Source: Mesorhizobium sp.
GTDB taxonomy: Bacteria; Pseudomonadota; Alphaproteobacteria; Rhizobiales; Rhizobiaceae
Assembly: GCF_023954305.1 (NCBI RefSeq)
Contig: NZ_JAMLIG010000001.1
Coordinates: 2,872,001 to 2,936,000, forward strand
Length of the DNA: 64,000 bases
Direction: 5' to 3'
A program made the position numbers and the translations under genes. Positions 16,331 to 24,296 of the stretch are shown piece by piece; within the stretch, counting starts at the first letter, position 1; every line of letters begins with the position of its first letter. The notes beneath the pieces are model-generated. The model saw only the letters and a list, made by a program, of their open reading frames with translations. It was not told the origin of the DNA and made no database searches.

Positions 16331-17595
16331 GCGCGTTCGACGCCAGGGCGCTGTTCACCGCCATGTTCGAGGCGGCGGTCGCGGCTGCCGATCCGGAACA
16401 CGTCATCCGCGACCATCTGCCGGAAAAGCCGAAGGGTCGGACCGTCGTCATCGGCGCCGGCAAGGGGGCCGCGCAGATGGCACGCGCGTTCGAGCGCGCC
16501 TGGGACGGGCCGATCTCGGGGCTCGTGGTGACCCGATATGGCTACGCGGTGCCGTGCGAGCGGATCGAGGTGATCGAGGCGGCCCATCCGGTGCCGGATG
16601 CGGCGGGCCTGGCGGGCGCGCGGCGGCTGTTCGAAACGGTGAAGGGACTGAGCGAAGACGACCTCGTCGTCGCGCTGATCTCCGGCGGCGGCTCGGCGCT
16701 GCTGCCCTGTCCCGCCGGAGATCTGACGCTCGAGGACGAAATAGCGGTCAACCGCGCACTGCTCGCTTCGGGCGCGCCGATCTCGGCGATGAACACGGTG
16801 CGCAAGCACGTGTCGGCAATCAAGGGCGGCCGGCTGGCGGCAGCGGCACATCCGGCAAGGGTCGTGTCGCTGATCGTGTCCGACATCCCGGGCGACCAGC
16901 CGTCTCTCGTCTCCTCCGGCCCGACCGTGCCGGACGGCTCGACGCGCGCCGATGCGCTGTCGATCGTGGAAGCCTATCGGCTCGACTTGCCCGAAACCGT
17001 GATGCGGCACCTCAACTCGCCGACGGCCGATGCGCCGCTGCCGGCCGATCCGCGGTTTGCCCGCAACGAGGTGCGCGTCATCGCCTCCGCGGCGAAATCG
17101 CTCGAAGCCGCGGCCGGCGTCGCGCGTGGGGCGGGGCTGGAGGCGGTGATCCTCTCCGACGCGATCGAGGGCGAGGCGCGGGAAGTGGCCAAGGTCCATG
17201 CCGCGATCGCCCGCGAGGTGGCGACCAGGGATCGCCCATTCCGCAAGCCGGTGGCGATCCTCTCCGGCGGCGAGACGACGGTGACGCTTCGCGGCACGGG
17301 CGGACGCGGTGGCCGCAATGGCGAGTTCCTGCTGTCGCTGGCGCTGGGCATCGAGGGGACCGACGGCATGCACGCCTTCGCCGCCGACACCGACGGGATC
17401 GATGGATCCGAACAGAACGCCGGCGCCTTCGCGGATTCCAACACCGTCGCACGTCTGCGGACGAACGGCCTCGACGCCAAGGCGCTGCTCAACGCAAACG
17501 ACAGCTGGAGCGCCTTCGATGCACTCGGCGACCTGTTCCAGCCGGGACCGACGGGGACGAATGTCAACGATCTGAGGGTGGTCGTGGTGCGTTGA
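16327..17595 (+). CDS. Glycerate 2-kinase, MOFRL family
   Basis: The enzyme phosphorylates D-glycerate to 2-phosphoglycerate, sending purine-derived glyoxylate into central metabolism. The 422-residue protein has the N-terminal Rossmann-like GckA domain (VVIGAGKGAAQMARAFE, VVALISGGGSALLPCPA, MNTVRKHVSAIKGGRLA) and the C-terminal MOFRL domain (PVAILSGGETTVTLRGTGGRGGRNGEF type, DTDGIDGSEQNAGAF). The ATG overlaps the hyi stop (ATGA) and is preferred to an upstream ATG inside hyi. Symbols ttuD and gck are both used for this family, so none is given. Confidence 0.93.
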   Translation: MSAFDARALFTAMFEAAVAAADPEHVIRDHLPEKPKGRTVVIGAGKGAAQMARAFERAWDGPISGLVVTRYGYAVPCERIEVIEAAHPVPDAAGLAGARRLFETVKGLSEDDLVVALISGGGSALLPCPAGDLTLEDEIAVNRALLASGAPISAMNTVRKHVSAIKGGRLAAAAHPARVVSLIVSDIPGDQPSLVSSGPTVPDGSTRADALSIVEAYRLDLPETVMRHLNSPTADAPLPADPRFARNEVRVIASAAKSLEAAAGVARGAGLEAVILSDAIEGEAREVAKVHAAIAREVATRDRPFRKPVAILSGGETTVTLRGTGGRGGRNGEFLLSLALGIEGTDGMHAFAADTDGIDGSEQNAGAFADSNTVARLRTNGLDAKALLNANDSWSAFDALGDLFQPGPTGTNVNDLRVVVVR

Positions 17596-17641
17596 GCCCG
17601 TACATTTTGCCGCCGCCGAGATAGTGCGCTAAAATATATTT

Positions 17642-17938
17642 ATGGACCGCGACCGCATCATCGAGATTCTGCGCGAACATCGCCCGTCGCTCGAACGACG
17701 CGGCGTGCATCATGCCGCGCTTTTCGGCTCTGTCGCCCGCGGTGAGCAGCGGCCGAATAGCGACATCGATATTTTGATCGATATCGGTGATCGCCCGGAC
17801 CTCGACGTCTACCAGGATGTCGGTCTTCAGGATTACATCGCCGAGTTGTTCGAGGGTCCGGTCGATGTGGTCAGTCGACAAGGGTTGAAAGACCACATCC
17901 GCTCCAGTGTGCTCGCCGACGCGGTCTATGCTTTCTGA
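17642..17938 (+). CDS. MNT-type nucleotidyltransferase (MntA-like antitoxin)
   Basis: This 98-residue protein is a minimal nucleotidyltransferase with G29-S30 and the two metal Asp residues D41 and D43 in the pattern FGSVARGEQRPNSDIDILID. In MNT/HEPN toxin-antitoxin pairs this enzyme adds AMP to a Tyr of the HEPN ribonuclease and so silences it. The next gene is a HEPN (DUF86) gene overlapping by 11 bases, as expected, but that gene is frameshifted. The MNT gene itself is intact. Confidence 0.88.
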   Translation: MDRDRIIEILREHRPSLERRGVHHAALFGSVARGEQRPNSDIDILIDIGDRPDLDVYQDVGLQDYIAELFEGPVDVVSRQGLKDHIRSSVLADAVYAF

Positions 17939-18270
17939 AAAGCGATCGAACGACGCTCTGCGCGACATTGCGCGCAACATCCTGCTGGCAAAAATCCTTT
18001 GTTGAGAGCGCTTCGTTCGAGTCGTTCGAAGCTGACGACAAGACCGTCTATGCGACGACGCGATGCCTCGAAATCATCTCCGAGGCTTCGCGACGACTAT
18101 CGATCGACACGAAAGGCAGACACCCCCAGATACCGTGGCAACAGATCGCAAGCGCGGGCAATATCTATCGGCACGATTACGAGAGCATTCTGCCCTGGCT
18201 GGTGTGGAAAACAGTCAACGAGAACCTGGATCCTCTTCTGGCTGTCGTCCGCGCCGAACTCGAGCGCTAA
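17928..18270 (+). pseudogene. HEPN/DUF86 toxin gene interrupted by a one-base frameshift
   Basis: Translation from the ATG that overlaps the MNT stop gives MLSEKRSNDALRDIARNILL then AKILC and a stop at 18003. The expected HEPN sequence continues in the next frame from SFVESASFESFEADDKTVY to the end at 18270. Removing one A from the five-A run at 17990-17994 restores a single 113-residue HEPN protein. The downstream frame keeps the IPWQQIASAGNIYRHDY segment with the HEPN His and the neighbouring Tyr that is the AMPylation target in this family. The cause could be mutation, a sequencing slip in the A run, or programmed slippage; mutation or error is more likely. The 25-residue stub lacks the active site. 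Confidence 0.82.
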
Positions 18271-19745
18271 CCCATTAGCCCCTTCACCGCTTTGAGGTCC
18301 GCCAGGAACCGCCCCCGCTCCGCCGCCTTGGCCTCGTCGGGGAGGCGCAGGAGATAGGACGGGTGGACGGTGAGGAAGACCTTCAAGCCGTCTTCGCGCG
18401 TTACCGTCTGCCCGCGCATCTTGGTGATCGGAACGGCCTTGCCGAGCAGCGACTGTGCGGCGGTAGCGCCCAGCGCCACGACGAGGTCGGGCCTGATCAG
18501 CGTCAGCTCATGGTCGATCCACCAGCGGCAGGCCTCTATCTCGCCCGCATTCGGCCTGGCGTGGATGCGGCGCTTGCCGCGCGGCTCGAACTTGAAGTGC
18601 TTTACCGCATTGGTGACGTAGGTCGTCGCGCGGTCGATGCCCGCATCCTCGATGATCGCGTCGAACAGCCTGCCGGCCGGACCGACGAAAGGCTTTCCCG
18701 CGATGTCCTCCTGGTCGCCCGGCTGCTCGCCGACGAAGACGACGCGGGCGTTCTCCGGGCCTTCGCCGAACACGGTCTGCGTGGCGTCGCGCCACAGCGG
18801 GCAGCGGCGGCAACCGGCGGCGGCCTTGCGCAGTTCGGCGACCGATGCCGCAGCCGCCCCGTCGGTCTCACTCTCCTCCGGGCGGTTCTTCCAGTGTTTC
18901 GCCTGGACTGTCTGATGATGGGGCGCGGGCATGGTCGGCATCCTCTCGATCATCTCGCGGGCGGATTTCTCCGCGCCGGCAATCAGGTCTGGAATGAGCG
19001 AAGCCTCGGGTAGGTTGCGCCAGTATTTCTTCGGCATCTCCGCCGTCATCGCCTTCACCTTCAGCCGAGCTGGGTTGAAGATCGAACGGAAGTAGGTGCG
19101 CCAGAGCTCCTCCGCAGCGTCCTCGGCAGGCGCGTCCGACTTCGAAGCGCCGGGGCCGATGGCGAGATTCGTGCCGTCCCAGTCGGCCGTCGCCTGCGGC
19201 GTCAGGATCGTCCAGCGCATGCCGGTGAAGCGGCGCACGAAGAAGGGCGCGTTGCGCTCGACGATGAAATGCGCGGGCTCGAACCAGGCGACGAAGCGCT
19301 CCCCGGCCTCGTCCGCAATGCGGCGGAACCGCACGAAGGCCCGCATCTTGTGGATGTCGCGGCGGACCGATTTTTCCATTTCCTCGAGCCTTCGCACGTC
19401 CGGATCGGTCGCGACCGACAACAGATGCGGCTCGCGCTGCAGCCGCCACAGGATGCGATAGAGGAAACCGAACCGTGCCGGGTCCGAATGGCAGATCACG
19501 GCTTCGGCGAGGTCGACGAAACGGCGCGGGACGCGCAGTTCGGCATCTGCGGGCACGGCGGGCAGCTGCGCTGGCTCTGCGAACAGGTCGTTGGCGTCGT
19601 GTCCTTCGACCGTCCACGAGATATCTGCCGGGTCGACTCCATTCAGCGCAAGGGTCCGCGCCGCCTCGCGCCAGCCTGCGAAATCGGTTTGCGAGGCAAG
19701 CCTTACCGTGTGCCGGGTGGCCAGCCTGGCCGCGGCGATCGCCAT
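18267..19745 (-). CDS. udgX: UdgX-type uracil-DNA glycosylase fused to a DUF4130 domain
   Basis: The 492-residue protein has an N-terminal DUF4130 domain (about residues 1-250; FLYRILWRLQREPHLL, HKMRAFVRFRR, FVRRFTGMRWTILTP) and a C-terminal family 4-like uracil-DNA glycosylase (about 295-492). The glycosylase carries GCRRCPLW for the Fe-S cluster, GEQPGDQED for the active site, and the loop KRRIH at 391-395. This loop defines UdgX, where the His forms a covalent bond to the uracil-derived sugar. HPSYLLR (His461) is the second catalytic motif. Expected function is tight or covalent capture of uracil in DNA. Its start overlaps the stop of the radical SAM gene (TGATG), so the two are coupled. 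Confidence 0.92.
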   Translation of the reverse strand: MAIAAARLATRHTVRLASQTDFAGWREAARTLALNGVDPADISWTVEGHDANDLFAEPAQLPAVPADAELRVPRRFVDLAEAVICHSDPARFGFLYRILWRLQREPHLLSVATDPDVRRLEEMEKSVRRDIHKMRAFVRFRRIADEAGERFVAWFEPAHFIVERNAPFFVRRFTGMRWTILTPQATADWDGTNLAIGPGASKSDAPAEDAAEELWRTYFRSIFNPARLKVKAMTAEMPKKYWRNLPEASLIPDLIAGAEKSAREMIERMPTMPAPHHQTVQAKHWKNRPEESETDGAAAASVAELRKAAAGCRRCPLWRDATQTVFGEGPENARVVFVGEQPGDQEDIAGKPFVGPAGRLFDAIIEDAGIDRATTYVTNAVKHFKFEPRGKRRIHARPNAGEIEACRWWIDHELTLIRPDLVVALGATAAQSLLGKAVPITKMRGQTVTREDGLKVFLTVHPSYLLRLPDEAKAAERGRFLADLKAVKGLMG

Positions 19746-20980
19746 CAGAACAGCTCCAGTTGCTTCGCCTTCGGCGCCACCGTTTCCCGCAAGCGCTCGG
19801 AATCGAGCGCTCCGCCCGGCGACCAGCCTTCGGCGACGATGAACGGCCGGACGGCGGCGATCGACTGGCAGACGCGTCCGACATCCTCCAGCCGCAGCCG
19901 CCGGTGGACGCGCGAGGCAAGGACGCGCTTGACCGCCTTTGTGCCGAGGCCGGGTACCCGCAACAGCAGCTCCCGCGGCGCGCGGTTGACGTCGACCGGG
20001 AAAATCGTTCGGTGGTCGAGCGCCCAGGCGAGCTTCGGATCGATGGCGAGGTCGAGCATGCCGTCGGGCCGCCCGGCCAGGATCTCGCGCTGATCGAAGC
20101 CGTAGAAACGCATCATCCAGTCGGCCTGGTAGAGACGATGCTCGCGCATCAGCGGCGGCTTCATCGACGGCAGCGCGGCGGAGGAATCGGGGATCGGGCT
20201 GAAGGCGGAATAGTAGACCCGACGGAGGCGATAGGAACCGTAAAGCCGGGCGCTGGTCTTCAGGATCGTCGCGTCCGGGGTGGTGTCGGCCCCGACGATC
20301 ATCTGCGTCGACTGGCCTCCGGGCGCAAAGCGGGACCTCTTCTTCGTCCGCAATGTCGGTTCGGCCGCTGCCTCGAGCTTCTCGCGCAGTCCGGCCATCG
20401 AGCGGCGGATCGTCTGCGGCCGCTTCTCCGGCGCGAGCCGCATCACGCCCTCGTCCGTCGGCAGTTCGACGTTGATCGACAGCCGGTCGGCATAGAGCCC
20501 GGCCTGTTCGATCAGTTCCTGCGAGGCTTCGGGAATGGTCTTGAGATGGATGTAGCCGCCGAAGGAATTCTCCAGCCTCAGCCGCCGTGCGACCTCGACG
20601 ATCTCGGCCATCGTCTCGTCCGGCGAGCGGATGACGCCCGAGGAAAGGAACAGGCCTTCGATGTAGTTGCGTCGGTAAAAGTCGAGGGTGAGCTTGACGA
20701 CTTCATCGATGGAAAACCTGGCCCGCCGCACGTTGGAGGACGAGCGGTTGATGCAGTAGGCGCAGTCGTAGATGCAGAAATTGGTCAGCAGGACCTTCAA
20801 GAGCGAGATGCAGCGGCCGTCCGGCGCATAGGCGTGGCAGATCCCCGTCGCTTCCGTCGAGCCGATCCCGCCGGACTTCAGCGAGTTCCGCCTGTCGGCT
20901 CCGGAGGAGGCGCAGGATGCGTCGTATTTTGCGGCGTCGGCGAGAATGGCAAGCTTTTCGCGGATGGGGGGAGCAGGCAT
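19745..20980 (-). CDS. Putative DNA modification/repair radical SAM protein with HhH domain
   Basis: The 411-residue protein has the radical SAM cluster motif C69-x3-C73-x2-C76 (CIYDCAYC), a TIM-barrel core with GLFLSSGVIRSPDETM and SINVELPTDEGV, and a C-terminal helix-hairpin-helix (LLLRVPGLGTKAVKRVL, about residues 345-365) that would bind DNA. It matches the family known as UDG-linked radical SAM proteins (the TIGR03916 type), which are typically encoded beside the DUF4130/UDG protein, as here. The reaction is not known. The pairing suggests a radical-based repair or modification step on DNA. Confidence 0.9.
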   Translation of the reverse strand: MPAPPIREKLAILADAAKYDASCASSGADRRNSLKSGGIGSTEATGICHAYAPDGRCISLLKVLLTNFCIYDCAYCINRSSSNVRRARFSIDEVVKLTLDFYRRNYIEGLFLSSGVIRSPDETMAEIVEVARRLRLENSFGGYIHLKTIPEASQELIEQAGLYADRLSINVELPTDEGVMRLAPEKRPQTIRRSMAGLREKLEAAAEPTLRTKKRSRFAPGGQSTQMIVGADTTPDATILKTSARLYGSYRLRRVYYSAFSPIPDSSAALPSMKPPLMREHRLYQADWMMRFYGFDQREILAGRPDGMLDLAIDPKLAWALDHRTIFPVDVNRAPRELLLRVPGLGTKAVKRVLASRVHRRLRLEDVGRVCQSIAAVRPFIVAEGWSPGGALDSERLRETVAPKAKQLELF

Positions 20981-21063
20981 ATGTTCATGTTACGTTCTAT
21001 GACAGTCCTTTGCCATTCACGATTAATTGCTTCCGCCGGCGTTCGGGACGGCGCTGCCCGCGC

Positions 21064-21077
21064 TTGTCCTGGATCAA
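21064..21077. promoter_or_regulatory. Candidate Crp/Fnr-type (FixK-like) site before sqr
   Basis: TTGTCCTGGATCAA fits the TTG-N8-CAA half-site pattern of Fnr/FixK boxes, although the fourth base is not the preferred A or C. It is embedded in a larger symmetry with GCGCTT (21060-21065) and AAGCGC (21077-21082), and overlaps CAAAGCGCTTTG (21075-21086). It lies about 100 bases before sqr in the radical SAM/sqr divergent promoter. Confidence 0.28.
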
Positions 21078-21175
21078 AGCGCTTTGCGTCGTTCCGTCGT
21101 AACGGATTGCGATCGTCGATACGTCTCGGTGCGGTGGAGTTTTCTACCCTGCCGGAAGGATCTGGAGGAACTGGA

Positions 21176-22477
21176 ATGGTGCAGGTGGTTGTTCTCGGTG
21201 CCGGACTGGGCGGCACGATCATGGCATACGAACTGCGCGACGCGCTCGGCAAGCAGCACAAGATCGCCGTCGTCAACAAGGGCAGCCGCTATTCGTTCGT
21301 GCCGTCGAACCCGTGGGTCGCCGTCGGCTGGCGCGACCGCGCCGCGACCGAGGTCGACCTCGTTCCCGTCCTCAAGGCGCGCGACATTGCGCTCTATCCG
21401 CAGGGCGCGCAGCGCGTGCATCCGGCCGAAAAGCGCATCGAACTTACCGACGGAACGTCGCTCGCCTACGACTACCTCGTCGTCGCCACCGGTCCTGAAC
21501 TCGCCTTCGACGAGATCGAGGGGCTGGGGCCGGAGGGATTCACCCAGTCGGTCTGCCATATCGACCACGCGTTGTCGGCCAAGACGGCCTTCGACAAGCT
21601 GGTCGCCAATCCGGGGCCGGTGATCATCGGCGCCGTGCAGGGCGCATCCTGCTTCGGCCCGGCCTACGAGTTCACCTTCATCCTCGACAAGGCGCTGCGC
21701 GATGCCAAGGTGCGCGACCGCGTGCCAATGACCTTCGTGACGTCGGAGCCCTATATCGGCCATCTGGGCCTCGACGGCGTCGGCGACACCAAGGGCCTGC
21801 TCGAAAGCGAGATGCGCCAGCATCACATCAAGTGGATCTGCAACGCCAAGGTCGACAAGGTCGAGGCGGGCACGATGCACATCTCCGAATTCGCCGAGGA
21901 CGGCTCGGTCAAGCAGACGCATGCGCTGCCCAACGTCTATTCGATGATGCTGCCGGCCTTCCGCGGCGTTCCGGCCGTGATGGGTATCGAGGGGCTGACC
22001 AATCCGCGCGGCTTCATCGTCGTCGACAAGCACCAGCGCAACCCGAAATACCCGGAGGTCTTCGGCATCGGCGTCTGCGTGGCGATCCCGCCGATGGGCA
22101 AGACCCCGGTTCCGGTGGGCGTGCCGAAGACCGGCTTCATGATCGAGTCGATGGTCACGGCGACGGCGCACAACATCAAGCGCCTGGTCGACGGCGCCGA
22201 GCCGAATGCGGAAGGCACGTGGAATGCCGTCTGCCTCGCCGATTTCGGCGATTCGGGCGTCGCTTTCGTCGCCCAGCCGCAGATCCCGCCGCGCAACGTC
22301 AACTGGTCGTCGTCCGGCAAATGGGTTCACGCTGCCAAGGTCGGCTTCGAGAAATATTTCCTGCACAAGATCCGCAGCGGCAAGTCGGAGCCGTTCTACG
22401 AGAAGCTGGCGCTTCAGGTGCTTGGCATCGACAAGTTGAAGAGCATCAAGATCGACGGGCCGAAAACGCCGGCCTGA
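21176..22477 (+). CDS. sqr: Sulfide:quinone oxidoreductase
   Basis: SQR is a membrane-attached FAD enzyme that oxidises sulfide to polysulfide or sulfur and reduces the quinone pool. The 433-residue protein opens with the FAD-binding VVVLGAGLGGTIMAYEL. It keeps three cysteines at 127, 159 and 353, the positions of the redox-active Cys128/160/356 set of Acidithiobacillus SQR; Cys159 sits in GAVQGASCFGPAYEF. The C-terminal amphipathic part (FEKYFLHKIRSG) fits membrane attachment. The start follows CTGGAGGAACTGGA. A long in-frame upstream extension is antisense to the radical SAM gene and is rejected. It stands as a single gene. Confidence 0.92.
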   Translation: MVQVVVLGAGLGGTIMAYELRDALGKQHKIAVVNKGSRYSFVPSNPWVAVGWRDRAATEVDLVPVLKARDIALYPQGAQRVHPAEKRIELTDGTSLAYDYLVVATGPELAFDEIEGLGPEGFTQSVCHIDHALSAKTAFDKLVANPGPVIIGAVQGASCFGPAYEFTFILDKALRDAKVRDRVPMTFVTSEPYIGHLGLDGVGDTKGLLESEMRQHHIKWICNAKVDKVEAGTMHISEFAEDGSVKQTHALPNVYSMMLPAFRGVPAVMGIEGLTNPRGFIVVDKHQRNPKYPEVFGIGVCVAIPPMGKTPVPVGVPKTGFMIESMVTATAHNIKRLVDGAEPNAEGTWNAVCLADFGDSGVAFVAQPQIPPRNVNWSSSGKWVHAAKVGFEKYFLHKIRSGKSEPFYEKLALQVLGIDKLKSIKIDGPKTPA

Positions 22478-22694
22478 ACGCGGGGCGGCGCCAGTAGCGC
22501 AGCATCATCCGGCGGGAAACGACCCAGGCGATCGGCGGCGTCAGCGCCAGGCTCGCGAGCACGACGTTCGGCATCAGAATGGTGGCGTGTTCGGCAAGCG
22601 CGGGAACCGAGAGAACCGTGATCGCGCCGGCGCCGAAAAGCACGGCGTTGACGGGCAGGGCGGCAAGCGTGGCAACGTAGACGCGGGTTTTCAT
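22446..22694 (-). CDS. Small two-span membrane protein overlapping the sqr 3' end
   Basis: This 82-residue protein has two hydrophobic helices, about residues 5-30 (YVATLAALPVNAVLFGAGAI) and 40-62 (LMPNVVLASLALTPPIAWVV), then a basic tail rich in Arg. GGAGAGTCCG precedes its ATG. Its last 32 bases overlap the end of sqr on the other strand. It lies 56 bases after the glutamine synthetase-like gene and could be the last gene of that operon. I do not recognise a family. Confidence 0.6.
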   Translation of the reverse strand: MKTRVYVATLAALPVNAVLFGAGAITVLSVPALAEHATILMPNVVLASLALTPPIAWVVSRRMMLRYWRRPAFRPAFSARRS

Positions 22695-22750
22695 CGGACT
22701 CTCCGTCGTGTCGGAGGAACAACTCCGACCAGGGGCAACGGTTCCCGGCG

Positions 22751-24139
22751 CTACACCTCGTGCAGATAGAGGTGGTAATCCAGTTCGCTCACCGTGCGGG
22801 CGACGCGGAGATATTCGGACTGCTTGATCGCGGTGAAGGTGCGGTGCAGGTCCTCGCCCAGCGCCTCGCGCAGGAAGGCTGAGGACTTCGCCAGCTCGAT
22901 CGCGGCGCGCCAGTCGACCGGCATGCTGGTCGCCGCGTCCGAGGCCTTTTCGTAGCCGTTGCCCTCGGTCATCGGGCCGGGATCGAGTTTCTCGTCCAGC
23001 CCCTTGACGATGCCGGCGAGCACGGTAGCGGCGACGAGGTATGGATTGGCGTCGACGCCGGACGGCCGGTGCTCGATGCGGCGGCTCCTGACGTCGCCCG
23101 CCGGCACGCGCAGCGCCACCGAGCGGTTGTTGACGCCCCAGGTCGGCGCGATCGGAGCATAGGACTGCGCCACGAAACGGCGCCAGGAATTGGCATGCGG
23201 CGCGAAGACCAGCATCGATTCCGCCATCGTCGCCGACAGGCCGCCCAGCGCCCGCAAGAGGTCGAGCGACCAGGTCTCGCCATTGGCCTCCGAGAAGACG
23301 TTGCGGCCGCTGCTGTCGCTCATCGAGACGTGCAGGTGCATGCCGGAGCCGGCATAGTCCTCGATGGGCTTGGCCATGAAGCAGGCGGTGACGCCGTGGC
23401 GGCGGGCGGCGGCGCGCACGATGCGCTTCAGCATGACGAGGTCGTCGGCGGCCTGCATGATGTCGGTGCGGTAGTGGAGAGTGAGCTCGTACTGCCCCGG
23501 CGCGTATTCGGAGATGACGGTCTCGGCGGGAATGTCCTGCGCCTTCGCCGCCGCGTAGATGTCGGAGAAGAGCGGCTCCATCCCGTGAAGGTGGTCGACC
23601 GAGTAGACTTCCGTCTTGGCAGAACGGCGGCCGTCGACCACCGCCGAAGCGGGCCGCACGCGCCCGTCTGCGTCGCGGTCGTTGGCGAGCAGGAAAAATT
23701 CCAGTTCGAACGCGCCGGCGGGCTTCAGCCCCATCGCATCCAGCCGTGCCACCTGGCGCGCGAGCGCGTGGCGCGGATCGGACGTCATCGGCGTGCCGTC
23801 GAGCAGGTACATCGACATCAGCACCTGGCCGCGGGGAGGCGAGGTGCCGTGCAGCGGCTGCAGCGTGCCGGGGATCGGCCAGGCGCGCAGGTCGCCGTCG
23901 CCGGAATCCCAGATCAGCCCGGTCTCGTGGACGTCCTCGCCGGTGATGTCGAGGCCGAGCACCGAGATCGGCATATGCCGGCCGCCTTCAAAGAGCGGCA
24001 TCAGTTCGTGGCGGCGGATGATCTTGCCGCGGCCGACGCCGTTGGCATCGGTGAGCACAATGTCGATCGCCTCGATCTCCGGGTGGCCGACGAGAAAGGC
24101 CTGGGCTTCGGCGGGCGTGGAGCCGGAAGGGGAGGTCAT
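22751..24139 (-). CDS. Glutamine synthetase-family ligase (PuuA-like)
   Basis: The 462-residue protein has the glutamine synthetase fold: an N-terminal beta-grasp part (IEAIDIVLTDANGVGRGKII) and a catalytic domain with AFELEFFLL (metal Glu), ISEYAPGQYELTLHY, GSGMHLHVSMSD and NNRSVALRVP/RRIEHRPSGVDANPY. The FVAQSYAPIAPTWGVNNRS stretch is typical of gamma-glutamylpolyamine synthetases rather than GlnA, and the Tyr-adenylylation loop of GlnA is absent. It likely glutamylates putrescine or another amine. The class III aminotransferase gene just upstream on the same strand fits polyamine or amino-compound use. Confidence 0.85.
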   Translation of the reverse strand: MTSPSGSTPAEAQAFLVGHPEIEAIDIVLTDANGVGRGKIIRRHELMPLFEGGRHMPISVLGLDITGEDVHETGLIWDSGDGDLRAWPIPGTLQPLHGTSPPRGQVLMSMYLLDGTPMTSDPRHALARQVARLDAMGLKPAGAFELEFFLLANDRDADGRVRPASAVVDGRRSAKTEVYSVDHLHGMEPLFSDIYAAAKAQDIPAETVISEYAPGQYELTLHYRTDIMQAADDLVMLKRIVRAAARRHGVTACFMAKPIEDYAGSGMHLHVSMSDSSGRNVFSEANGETWSLDLLRALGGLSATMAESMLVFAPHANSWRRFVAQSYAPIAPTWGVNNRSVALRVPAGDVRSRRIEHRPSGVDANPYLVAATVLAGIVKGLDEKLDPGPMTEGNGYEKASDAATSMPVDWRAAIELAKSSAFLREALGEDLHRTFTAIKQSEYLRVARTVSELDYHLYLHEV

Positions 24140-24165
24140 GTCGTTGTTGCTTTCTGGGGGATGCG

Positions 24166-24282
24166 CGCCCCCTCCACCATGCTGCGCATGGTCCCCCTCC
24201 CCCGCTTCGCAGGGGAGGATACGCGCTCAGATCCTCCCCCGTTTACGGGGGAGGGGGACCGCCGAAGGCGGTGGAGGGGGCG
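24166..24282. repeat. RIME-like mosaic palindrome, family B-related, copy 2
   Basis: The outer arms CGCCCCCTCCACC and GGTGGAGGGGGCG and the next block TCCCCCTCCCC/GGGGAGGGGGA pair across the element. The inner small hairpins differ between arms (CATGCTGCGCATG against CGCCGAAGGCG) yet each is self-complementary. It lies between the aminotransferase and glutamine synthetase-like genes. Confidence 0.85.
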
Positions 24283-24296
24283 TGGATGCAACAGCT

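Noticed and set aside
19475..21175. Long in-frame extension upstream of sqr giving a 1000-residue ORF
   Set aside because: It runs antisense to the UdgX and radical SAM genes; sqr has its own ATG with GGAGGA and an FAD motif right at the N-terminus.
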